This document shows positions 33,506 to 41,412 of a stretch of DNA of 64,000 nt, in pieces. The translations under genes were made by a program, and so were the position numbers. Source of the DNA: Chitinophagales bacterium (lineage in GTDB: Bacteria > Bacteroidota > Bacteroidia > Chitinophagales > UBA8649). Each line of letters opens with the position of its first letter. Position 1 is the first letter of the stretch. The DNA is taken from contig JACJYS010000002.1 in NCBI GenBank assembly GCA_020635995.1, positions 310,001 through 374,000 of the forward strand, read 5' to 3'. The notes beneath the pieces were generated by a model. That model was given only the letters and a program-made list of their open reading frames with translations, did no database searches and was not told the DNA's origin.

Positions 33506-36500
33506 ATGCAAGAAGCCAAACCATACAAACCAAAAAACAAAGTAAGAATTGTAACTGCCGCCTCTCTTTTTGACGGACATGATGCCTCTATTAATATTAT
33601 GAGGAGAATCATACAAGCTACAGGTTGCGAAGTAATACACTTAGGGCACGATAGAAGTGTACAGGAAGTAGTAAATACCGCCATTCAAGAAGATGCACAA
33701 GCTATAGCCATGACTTCTTACCAAGGTGGACACAACGAGTACTTTAAATATATGTATGATTTGCTTAAAGAACGCCATGCTACTCAAATTAAAATATTTG
33801 GTGGTGGCGGTGGTGTTATTTTGCCCGAAGAAATTAAAGTGCTAGAAGATTATGGCATAAGTCGTATTTATTCTCCAGATGACGGAAGAGAATTGGGTTT
33901 GCAAGGAATGATTAATGACTTAGTAGAACATAGTGATTTTGCTCCTTACAAATTAGGTATAGATAAAAACTACGCTAAAAAATTAAAAGATAAAGATGTC
34001 AATACCATTGCTCGCTTAATAAGCATAGCTGAAAGTGATAATGCACTATTTGACAAAGAATATGCTCCTAAAATTACTCCAAACAATGAAATTCCGGTAT
34101 TGGGAATAACGGGTACGGGCGGTGCCGGGAAATCAAGTTTAGTAGATGAATTGGTAAGACGATTTTTAATAGATTTTCCCGAAAAACAAATAGCCATTAT
34201 ATCTGTTGATCCCAGCAAAAGAAAAACAGGTGGAGCTCTTTTGGGCGATAGAATTAGAATGAATGCTATAAATAACGATAGAGTTTACATGCGTTCGTTG
34301 GCTACTCGCCAAGCTAATTTAGCTTTATCTAAACATGTAGATGATGCCATAAAAATACTTAGAGCAGCTCATTATGATTTAATCATACTTGAAACTTCGG
34401 GCATAGGGCAAAGTGATACGGAAATAACCGAACACAGCGATGTGGCTCTTTATGTAATGACTCCCGAATACGGTGCGGCTACCCAATTGGAAAAAATTGA
34501 CATGCTTGATTTTGCCGATATTATTGCCTTAAATAAATTTGACAAACGGGGAGCGTTAGATGCTTTACGAGATGTAAAAAAACAGTACAAACGCAATCAT
34601 GGTTTGTGGGAAACAAAAGATGAAGACATTCCCGTTTTTGGCAGTATTGCTTCTCAGTTTAACGACCCGGGCACTAATGCTTTGTATTTGGCGGTAATGA
34701 AAGCTATATCTAAAAAAACAAAATCTGCGTTTCACTCCAATTTTAAAGGAGAAATTGATTTATCTGAAAAAATATACATTATTCCGCCTAAACGCACCCG
34801 CTATTTAAGTGAAATAGCCGAAAACAACCGTAGTTATGATGAATGGGTAAACCAACAAAGTGAAACTGCTGGGAAATTATTTGCTATTCAAAAAACAATG
34901 GAAAGTTTACCCCCCTCTAACTCCCCCCTTGAAAAGGGTGGAGAACCGCCAGCCCAAGAAAAAGACGGCAATAGAATAATGAATCTTAAACACTTAAAAG
35001 AAAAACGACAAGAGTTAAGAAATAATCAAACATCAGCTGAAAATGTTTTATGGAATGCTTTAAGAAACAAACAATTTGAAGGAATTAAATTTAGAAGACA
35101 ACATAGCGTCAATAATTATATTTTAGATTTTTATGCTCCCTCAGAAAATTTGGCTATAGAATTAGATGGAAGTGTACATAATAATGCAGGACAAGCTAAT
35201 GCCGATTTTGAAAGAGATAAATATTTAAAAAGTATAGGAATTAAAGTACTTCGCTTTGAAAACCATTTTGTTTTTGAACAATTAGAAAATGTACTTGAAG
35301 AAATAAAAGAACATCTTTCTAAAAACGAAAATACAGGGGGCATTTCCCCCCTTGACAAGGGGGGAACAAAAGGGGGGTATTCGTCCCAAACTCTGAAGGA
35401 GGAGTTAGAAGGAGCAACTTCTTTACACCAACAACTCCAAACCCTTTTTGATAAAGAAAAACTAAACTTAGACCCTAAAAACTGGCTGATTATACAAGAG
35501 TGGGAAAACAAAAAAGCAAAATATGCAGCCGATGTGTATTCTTTTCAAGTAAGAGGAAAAGAAATAAAAATTGAAACCAAAACTGAATCGCTTTCTCATT
35601 TAAAAATACCTAAAATAGCCCTGCCCAAATACGAGAGTTGGAAAGACATATTAAAGTGGAATTTGCAAGAAAACGTACCGGGCGAATTTCCTTTTGCAGC
35701 AGGACTTTATCCTTTTAAACGCCAAGGCGAAGACCCAACGCGTATGTTTGCCGGAGAAGGCGGCCCCGAACGCACCAACAGACGTTTTCATTATGTGAGT
35801 TTAGGAATGCCTGCCAAGCGTTTATCTACAGCTTTTGATTCCGTTACGCTTTATGGAAACGACCCCGATTATCGCCCCGATATTTATGGAAAAATAGGTA
35901 ATGCGGGCGTAAGCATTTGCTGCCTTGATGATGCCAAAAAACTTTATAGCGGTTTTGATTTGTGCAATCCAAGCACATCCGTTTCTATGACTATCAATGG
36001 CCCAGCACCTATGTTGCTCGGTTTTTTTATGAATGCCGCCATTGACCAACAATGTGAAAAATATATTAAGGAACATCAACTTGAAAAAGACGTAGAGAAA
36101 AAACTAAAAGAATTATATAATGATAAAGGTATTGCACGCCCTCAATATCAAGGCGATTTGCCGGAAGGCAATGACGGCTTAGGTTTAATGCTATTGGGAA
36201 TAACGGGCGACCAAGTTTTGCCAAAAGACGTTTACAATAAAATTAAAGCCAAAACCTTAAACACCGTAAGAGGTACAGTACAAGCAGATATATTAAAAGA
36301 AGACCAAGCACAAAATACCTGTATTTTCTCTACAGAGTTTGCTTTGCGTTTAATGGGCGATGTGCAAGAATCTTTCATTAATCATAATGTACGCAATTTT
36401 TATTCGGTTTCTATTTCGGGTTATCATATAGCAGAGGCAGGAGCTAATCCTATAACGCAACTTGCTTTTACCTTGGCTAACGGCTTTACTTATGTAGAGT

Positions 36501-37369
36501 ATTACTTAAGTAGAGGAATGGATATTAATGATTTTGGACCTAATTTATCTTTCTTTTTCTCAAATGGTATAGACCCCGAATATGCCGTTATAGGACGTGT
36601 GGCACGAAAAATATGGGCAAAAGCTATGGCTAAAAAATACGGAGCCAATGCCAGAGCTCAAATGCTGAAATACCACATACAAACCAGCGGACGCAGCCTG
36701 CACGCACAAGAAATAGACTTTAACGATATTCGTACTACCTTGCAGGCACTTTATGCCATTTACGATAATTGTAACAGCTTGCACACCAACGCCTATGACG
36801 AAGCCATAACCACACCTACCGAAGAAAGTGTGCGTAGAGCCATGGCTATACAGTTAATTATAAATAGAGAATTAGGCTTGGCTAAAAATGAAAACCCTTT
36901 GCAAGGTTCATTTATTATAGAAGAGCTAACCGATTTAGTAGAAGAAGCCGTTTTAGCAGAGTTTGACAGAATTACAGAGCGTGGCGGTGTGCTCGGTGCT
37001 ATGGAAACCATGTATCAGCGTGGCAAGATACAGGAAGAAAGTTTGTATTACGAAACCTTAAAACATACAGGCGAATATCCAATAATTGGTGTAAATACTT
37101 TTTTAAGCAGCAAAGGTTCGCCAACTATTATTCCGGGGGAAGTAATACGAAGCACCGAAGAAGAAAAAGAATATCAAATAACCATGCTTAAAAATTTATA
37201 TAAAGTAAATGAAAGCAAGGCTGTTAGTTTGCTAAACGACCTACAACAAACCGCCATAAAAAACGAAAATTTGTTTAATGAGTTGCTTGAAGTTTGTAAA
37301 TACTGCTCCCTTGGGCAAATAACCAATGCTTTGTTTGAAGTGGGTGGGCAGTATAGAAGAAATATGTAG
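33506..37369 (+). CDS. icmF: Fused isobutyryl-CoA-type mutase IcmF, interrupted in frame by a DUF559 segment
   Basis: The 1287-residue protein has the IcmF order: B12-binding domain (about 1-140; ASLFDGHDASI with cobalt ligand His25), MeaB-type GTPase chaperone (P-loop GITGTGGAGKSSL near 200, NKFDKRG near 343), linker, and the mutase barrel from about 724 (VPGEFPFAAGLYPFKRQGE). IcmF interconverts branched and linear acyl-CoAs with adenosylcobalamin. It is roughly 170 residues longer than usual because the GTPase-mutase linker (about residues 469-637) carries a nuclease-like DUF559 segment flanked by G/C-rich repeats, with no stop or frameshift. Both flanks read on as normal IcmF, so the mutase may still fold. 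Confidence 0.92.
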   Translation: MQEAKPYKPKNKVRIVTAASLFDGHDASINIMRRIIQATGCEVIHLGHDRSVQEVVNTAIQEDAQAIAMTSYQGGHNEYFKYMYDLLKERHATQIKIFGGGGGVILPEEIKVLEDYGISRIYSPDDGRELGLQGMINDLVEHSDFAPYKLGIDKNYAKKLKDKDVNTIARLISIAESDNALFDKEYAPKITPNNEIPVLGITGTGGAGKSSLVDELVRRFLIDFPEKQIAIISVDPSKRKTGGALLGDRIRMNAINNDRVYMRSLATRQANLALSKHVDDAIKILRAAHYDLIILETSGIGQSDTEITEHSDVALYVMTPEYGAATQLEKIDMLDFADIIALNKFDKRGALDALRDVKKQYKRNHGLWETKDEDIPVFGSIASQFNDPGTNALYLAVMKAISKKTKSAFHSNFKGEIDLSEKIYIIPPKRTRYLSEIAENNRSYDEWVNQQSETAGKLFAIQKTMESLPPSNSPLEKGGEPPAQEKDGNRIMNLKHLKEKRQELRNNQTSAENVLWNALRNKQFEGIKFRRQHSVNNYILDFYAPSENLAIELDGSVHNNAGQANADFERDKYLKSIGIKVLRFENHFVFEQLENVLEEIKEHLSKNENTGGISPLDKGGTKGGYSSQTLKEELEGATSLHQQLQTLFDKEKLNLDPKNWLIIQEWENKKAKYAADVYSFQVRGKEIKIETKTESLSHLKIPKIALPKYESWKDILKWNLQENVPGEFPFAAGLYPFKRQGEDPTRMFAGEGGPERTNRRFHYVSLGMPAKRLSTAFDSVTLYGNDPDYRPDIYGKIGNAGVSICCLDDAKKLYSGFDLCNPSTSVSMTINGPAPMLLGFFMNAAIDQQCEKYIKEHQLEKDVEKKLKELYNDKGIARPQYQGDLPEGNDGLGLMLLGITGDQVLPKDVYNKIKAKTLNTVRGTVQADILKEDQAQNTCIFSTEFALRLMGDVQESFINHNVRNFYSVSISGYHIAEAGANPITQLAFTLANGFTYVEYYLSRGMDINDFGPNLSFFFSNGIDPEYAVIGRVARKIWAKAMAKKYGANARAQMLKYHIQTSGRSLHAQEIDFNDIRTTLQALYAIYDNCNSLHTNAYDEAITTPTEESVRRAMAIQLIINRELGLAKNENPLQGSFIIEELTDLVEEAVLAEFDRITERGGVLGAMETMYQRGKIQEESLYYETLKHTGEYPIIGVNTFLSSKGSPTIIPGEVIRSTEEEKEYQITMLKNLYKVNESKAVSLLNDLQQTAIKNENLFNELLEVCKYCSLGQITNALFEVGGQYRRNM
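34910..35414 (+). mobile_element. In-frame DUF559 (Vsr-like endonuclease fold) insertion element within icmF
   Basis: Between TMES and the linker helix of IcmF there is a foreign ~500-base block. Its ends carry an inverted pair (CTCTAACTCC at 34915-34924; GGAGTTAGA at 35401-35409) and C/G-run repeats, including the hairpin CCCCCCTT-GAC-AAGGGGGG at 35346-35364. The core, from an internal in-frame ATG at 34979, encodes MNLKHLKEKRQELRNNQTSA, ENVLWNALRNKQFEGIKFRR, YILDFYAPSENLAIELDGS and VLRFENHFVFEQLENVLEEI: a DUF559 domain of the restriction-endonuclease-like fold related to Vsr. The catalytic-type Asp/Glu residues (LDFYAP, AIELDG) are kept, so it could be active. Confidence 0.85.
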
Positions 37370-37435
37370 GGATTTTATAGACTTTTAGATATTGAGATGT
37401 TAGACCGCAAAATCTTAGCAACTCGTGTAGCGACT

Positions 37436-37468
37436 ACTCGTGCCACGACTTGGAGTCGTGGCACGAGT
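37436..37468. repeat. REP-like hairpin, 15-3-15, copy 1
   Basis: ACTCGTGCCACGACT, loop TGG, AGTCGTGGCACGAGT is a perfect 15-bp inverted repeat after the icmF stop. The same architecture with changed bases is at 44619-44651, and a half copy is at 38218-38232. Confidence 0.85.
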
Positions 37469-37527
37469 CAATACCTACAAAACAGTGAAAAAGAGTGTAT
37501 ATTTGAACAACAGATAAACCACAATAC

Positions 37528-38076
37528 ATGCCAAAACTCAGTAAAGAAATAAAAGAACAAATAGATAAACTTAGCTGTAAGGACTTAAAAGACATTGTTG
37601 TTAAAACTGCCGCTAAAGAAAAATCTGTTTACGATTATCTTTTAATAAATTACTTAGACAAGGAATATGGCGAAAATGACTTGTTTGATGAAACAAAAAA
37701 CGATTTAGAAGTTATTTTTAGAAAAAGATATAAAGGGTTTAGTCAAGAATTACAGTTGGCTAATATGCTGGCTGCGTGCATTAAAAGAATTAATGAGTTT
37801 TCAAAACATACTAAAAATAAAGTGTATGAAGCAGATTTGTTGCTCTTTGTTTTAGAAGTGCCATTTTCATTAACCACTAATTTATTAGGTACATGTTTTA
37901 CCCAATATGATACAAAAGTGGCTATGATATTAAAACGGCTGATAAATGTAGTAGAAAAAAAATTGCATGAGGATTATAAGGTGGATTATAAAACTCCAAT
38001 AAATGACTATCTAAAAATTTTACACAAAACATCCGATCATATTAATACCGTTTATAATTTGCCATTAGCTATTTAA
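37528..38076 (+). CDS. Conserved-looking cytoplasmic protein, unknown function
   Basis: The 182-residue protein is largely helical and charged, with no signal peptide or membrane span. It starts MPKLSKEIKEQIDKLSCKDLKDIVVKTAAKEKSVYDYLLI and has a leucine-rich segment (ADLLLFVLEVPFSLTTNLLG). I do not recognise a family. It stands alone between repeat hairpins; coding is supported by the long uninterrupted frame, normal codon use and an upstream AAACCACAATACATG context. Confidence 0.65.
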   Translation: MPKLSKEIKEQIDKLSCKDLKDIVVKTAAKEKSVYDYLLINYLDKEYGENDLFDETKNDLEVIFRKRYKGFSQELQLANMLAACIKRINEFSKHTKNKVYEADLLLFVLEVPFSLTTNLLGTCFTQYDTKVAMILKRLINVVEKKLHEDYKVDYKTPINDYLKILHKTSDHINTVYNLPLAI

Positions 38077-38141
38077 TAATAAGATTAAATACAAAAAACT
38101 ATTACTCATTAGGGTTCGTTTCTTCCAATACTTTTCCGTGC

Positions 38142-38163
38142 TGTCAGAAGTTTCCTTCTGACA
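38142..38163. repeat. Short intergenic hairpin, 9-4-9
   Basis: TGTCAGAAG, loop TTTC, CTTCTGACA forms a perfect stem between the hypothetical gene and the TetR gene. It resembles the other small palindromes here but has a different sequence; no long T tract follows. Confidence 0.6.
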
Positions 38164-38217
38164 TTATTAAACACAAAACATCAAAAATATTACTTACATT
38201 TGGTTTGTGAGACTTCA

Positions 38218-38232
38218 AGTCGTACCACGAGT
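38218..38232. repeat. Half copy of the 15-3-15 REP-like hairpin
   Basis: AGTCGTACCACGAGT matches the right arm of the hairpins at 37436 and 44619, preceded by ACT-TCA where the loop would be; the remaining left arm is not recognisable. Confidence 0.55.
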
Positions 38233-38278
38233 TTCCACTCCCAAAACCACTTTTTAACAATTATTTTTAAATTTTTTG

Positions 38279-38347
38279 TTTAACACTATTGTCAAATTTA
38301 AAAAAGCGTTTTACATTTGCACAAAATTGTTTAACAATTATGTCAAA
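38279..38347 (+). promoter_or_regulatory. TetR gene promoter flanked by two putative TetR operators
   Basis: Two 18-base imperfect palindromes TTTAACA-N4-TGTCAAA lie at 38279-38296 and 38330-38347, 51 bases apart. Between them is the -7 box TACATTTG (38312-38319), and the second site covers the start codon at 38340. This layout suggests that the TetR protein represses its own promoter and the efflux operon behind it. A weaker related sequence (TTTAACAATTATTTTTAA) lies near 38253. Confidence 0.6.
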
Positions 38348-38936
38348 CTTAAGCAAAGAACAAACAGAAGAGCATATAAAAGAGACCGCAAAAAACATCT
38401 TTTTTGTGCAGGGAAGGTTTAATGCTACTACACAGCAGATAGCCGAAGAAGCCGGAGTAAACAGAACGCTAATCAACTATTATTTTCGTTCAAGAAACAA
38501 ATTGATAGAAATAATTTTTGAAGAAGCTGTTAGTTTAGAAAGAAATAAATCGCAGTCGCTTTTAAATAAAGGTTTGTCCTTTAAAGAGAATATTGCCCAC
38601 TTTATAGAAGCTAATTTAGAGAGCAACTTAAAGTATCCTTATTTACAAACTTTTATTGTTTCGCAGCTTAATAAAAAAGAATTTACCTTTAAAAAAAGAG
38701 CCCACGACCAAAAAATAGCGGATTATTTCTATAAAATATACGAAGCAGAAATAAAAGCGGGCAACATTGAAAACATTGAAGCCAATCAATTTCTTTTTAA
38801 TTTAATATCCCTGCTTTCTTTCCCCAATGCCGTGCGTCCTTTACTTAGAACTAATATGGGCATTTCAGAAAAAGAATACGACCGATTGATTTCGGAAAGA
38901 AAAGAAATTATACTCAACTTATTATTTAAAAAATAA
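38340..38936 (+). CDS. TetR/AcrR-family transcriptional repressor
   Basis: The 198-residue protein has an N-terminal TetR helix-turn-helix (about 8-55; AKNIFFVQGRFNATTQQIAEEAG then VNRTLINYYFRSRNKLIEII) and a helical ligand-binding C-terminal region. I use the ATG at 38340, after the promoter box at 38312-38319; the longer frame from 38289 would start before it. It is followed two bases later by a TolC-MFP-RND operon, so it most likely represses efflux and responds to a substrate of the pump. Confidence 0.9.
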   Translation: MSNLSKEQTEEHIKETAKNIFFVQGRFNATTQQIAEEAGVNRTLINYYFRSRNKLIEIIFEEAVSLERNKSQSLLNKGLSFKENIAHFIEANLESNLKYPYLQTFIVSQLNKKEFTFKKRAHDQKIADYFYKIYEAEIKAGNIENIEANQFLFNLISLLSFPNAVRPLLRTNMGISEKEYDRLISERKEIILNLLFKK

Positions 38937-38937
38937 A

Positions 38938-40305
38938 ATGGAAATTATGAATATTAAACGTTTTGCTACTAAACGTATTTGGATTTTACTGGTAGCAATA
39001 TTATTTACACTAAATGTCTCTTCAGTTAAGGCACAAGAAGTGATAACGCTACAAGAAGCCATAACGCAGGCCCTAAAAAATAAGGCTGATGCTCAAAAAG
39101 CTAAATTGGAGATTGACAGAGCTTCTGCAAGAGTTAATGAAGCCAAAGCAAGTGGTTTGCCACAAATAAATGTCAATCCTCAGGTAACGTACAATCCTTT
39201 AATTCAACAATCTGTTATTGATTTTAACGGACAGCAAACTGTTATTAAAATGGGACAACCTTGGACATCTAATGTAGCGGCTTCTTTACAGCAAACTATT
39301 TTTGACCAGCGTGTTTTTTCCGGCTTAAAAGCGGCTAAATCTTCTCGTGAGTTTTATATGATTAATGCTGAATTAACCAATGAACAAATTATAGAAAATG
39401 TAGCGTTAGCCTATTACAATGTTTTTGTACAAGAAGAAAACCTAAAAACAGCCAACGAAAGCTATATAAACATTGAAAAAATGAGAAATGTTATAAGTAG
39501 TTTGGTTGATAATGGCTTGGCAAAACCTATTGATTTAGATAGAACAAATGTGCAACTAAATAATGTGGCTGCCACACAGCAAACGCTAATAAATGCCGTA
39601 GAACTTACCAAAAATGCCTTAAAATTTTACATGGGTATTCCTATGGAAACAAACATTGTGCTGTATGACGAAAAAATAGAGCCTAATCCGCAATTAATTT
39701 TAGGTGAAATGGATGTAAATAACCGTTTGGAAATGAAAGTGTTAAACAAAAGAAAAGAGTTGTTGGAACTTAATAAAAAAGTTACCAAAGCATCTCTATA
39801 TCCTTCAGCTTATTTGCAAGGAATTTATGGTTGGTACGGAACAGGAGAAAAATTCCCTTGGACTAACGGAAAAAACAACAGCGTTAATTGGAGTGATTTT
39901 GCCAATATTAGCTTAAACATTAACATTCCCATTTTTGCAGGAGGAGCCAACAGAGCCAGAATACAGCAAGCTAAATTAGATATTTTAAGTACCGATTTAG
40001 ATATAAAAGACACAGGTCTTGCCTTAGAAATGGATTATAAAAATGCCGTTTCTAATCTTGAAAATGCTTTAATCAATCTTGAAAATATGGAAGAAAATGT
40101 GGCTTTAGCAGAAAAAGTGCAAAACAACACACAATCTAATTATCAATACGGATTGGCTAATCTTACTGATGTGCTTGATTCTGACAATGCCTTAACCCAA
40201 GCCAAGCAAAACTATGCCAATGCCCTTTTAAACTATAAGAGTTCAGAAATTAAACTTATAAAAGCTAAAGGCGAATTAAATCAACTAACAGAAACAACAA
40301 ATTAA
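38938..40305 (+). CDS. TolC-family outer-membrane efflux protein
   Basis: The 455-residue protein has a signal peptide ending near VSSVKAQ and two TolC-type repeats rich in long helices: ITLQEAITQALKNKADAQKA, AALYYNVFVQ-like VALAYYNVFVQEENLKTANES, and NYQYGLANLTDVLDSDNALTQAKQNYANALLNYKSS. TolC proteins form the outer-membrane channel of tripartite pumps. The first gene after tetR, with a start at 38938 or 38947. Confidence 0.93.
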   Translation: MEIMNIKRFATKRIWILLVAILFTLNVSSVKAQEVITLQEAITQALKNKADAQKAKLEIDRASARVNEAKASGLPQINVNPQVTYNPLIQQSVIDFNGQQTVIKMGQPWTSNVAASLQQTIFDQRVFSGLKAAKSSREFYMINAELTNEQIIENVALAYYNVFVQEENLKTANESYINIEKMRNVISSLVDNGLAKPIDLDRTNVQLNNVAATQQTLINAVELTKNALKFYMGIPMETNIVLYDEKIEPNPQLILGEMDVNNRLEMKVLNKRKELLELNKKVTKASLYPSAYLQGIYGWYGTGEKFPWTNGKNNSVNWSDFANISLNINIPIFAGGANRARIQQAKLDILSTDLDIKDTGLALEMDYKNAVSNLENALINLENMEENVALAEKVQNNTQSNYQYGLANLTDVLDSDNALTQAKQNYANALLNYKSSEIKLIKAKGELNQLTETTN

Positions 40306-40344
40306 TTAAATAAAAACAGCTAAAAAATTTAAAAATAAAAGAAG

Positions 40345-41406
40345 ATGAAAAAGACATTAATATACCTTGTAATTGCAGCTATTGTTATTGGCTTAGGAGC
40401 TTGGAAAATTTCTGACAACAAAAAGAAACAAAATGCCGAAGTGGAAGAAGTAGGCAAGCAAATAGATAAAATTAACGTAAATATTGCTACGCTTAAAAGA
40501 GAAAATATCAATACAGATTATACTGCCAACGGGACGTTTATTCCTAAGCAAGAGCTTTCTTTTCCTTCGGAAATTATGGGAAGAGTAACCAAAGTTTTGG
40601 TAGATGAAGGTTCAAGCGTAAAAGTGGGTCAAGTGCTGGCGGTTATTAAAAAAGATGCCATTGAAGTAGATATGACACAGGCTCAAAACAATCTTCAAAA
40701 TGCTATTGACAATAACCAACGTTTTGAAAACGCTTATTTATCGGGGGGAGTTACTAAGCAACAGTTAGATAACTCCAGACTACAACTAAAAAATGCCGAA
40801 GCGGCTGTTAAAGCACAAAGCATTAGAGTAAATGATACCGATGTAAAAGCCACCATTAGCGGTATTGTAAACAAAAGAATGATAGAGCCGGGTTCGGTAG
40901 TTTCTCCGGGTACGCCTTTGTTTGAAATTGTAAATATCAATTCGCTTAAACTTTCTGTTTTGGTAGATGAAAGCCAAGTGGGCAGAATAAGTCTTGGGCA
41001 AAATGTAGCCATTAATGTAAATGTACTACCGGACGAAAGCTACACAGGTAAAATAACATTTATAGCACCTAAAAGCGATGCTTCGCTAAATTTCCCTGTA
41101 GAAATAGAAATACCAAACAATGGAAAACTAAAAGCAGGTATGTATGGTACGGCTGTGTTTGAAACCAATCATGGTGCAGAAACCCAAAACATGCTTACCG
41201 CTCCTGCCACGGCATTTGTTAACGGTGTTAATTCCGGTCAGTTGTTTATAAATGATAATGGCGTAGCCAAACTTACCACTGTAGGTGTAGGAAAAGTTTA
41301 TGGCGATAAAGTTCAAATTTTAAACGGATTAAAAGAAGGCGACCAAGTAATAACCAGCGGACAAATTAACTTAGATAACGGTTCAAAAATCAATATAATA
41401 AAGTAG
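40345..41406 (+). CDS. RND efflux periplasmic adaptor (membrane-fusion protein)
   Basis: The 353-residue protein has an N-terminal membrane anchor (LIYLVIAAIVIGLGAWKI), a lipoyl-like half (GRVTKVLVDEGSSVKVGQVLAVI), a coiled-coil hairpin of only about 60 residues, the second lipoyl half (VKATISGIVNKRMIEPGSVVSPGTPLFEIV) and a beta-barrel with LKEGDQVITSGQINL. It joins the inner-membrane pump to TolC. It lies 39 bases after the TolC gene and 6 before the pump gene. Confidence 0.94.
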   Translation: MKKTLIYLVIAAIVIGLGAWKISDNKKKQNAEVEEVGKQIDKINVNIATLKRENINTDYTANGTFIPKQELSFPSEIMGRVTKVLVDEGSSVKVGQVLAVIKKDAIEVDMTQAQNNLQNAIDNNQRFENAYLSGGVTKQQLDNSRLQLKNAEAAVKAQSIRVNDTDVKATISGIVNKRMIEPGSVVSPGTPLFEIVNINSLKLSVLVDESQVGRISLGQNVAINVNVLPDESYTGKITFIAPKSDASLNFPVEIEIPNNGKLKAGMYGTAVFETNHGAETQNMLTAPATAFVNGVNSGQLFINDNGVAKLTTVGVGKVYGDKVQILNGLKEGDQVITSGQINLDNGSKINIIK

Positions 41407-41412
41407 TAAAAC

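Noticed and set aside
33425..33684. Leftward frames across the icmF start
   Set aside because: They are antisense to the B12-binding domain and contain no recognisable motif.
34910..35414. An intein interpretation of the icmF insertion
   Set aside because: No Cys/Ser at the left border with a matching His-Asn at the right, and no splicing blocks; the flanks are nucleotide repeats instead.
40734..41316. Opposite-strand frames in the RND operon
   Set aside because: They run antisense to well-conserved efflux genes and show no family signature.
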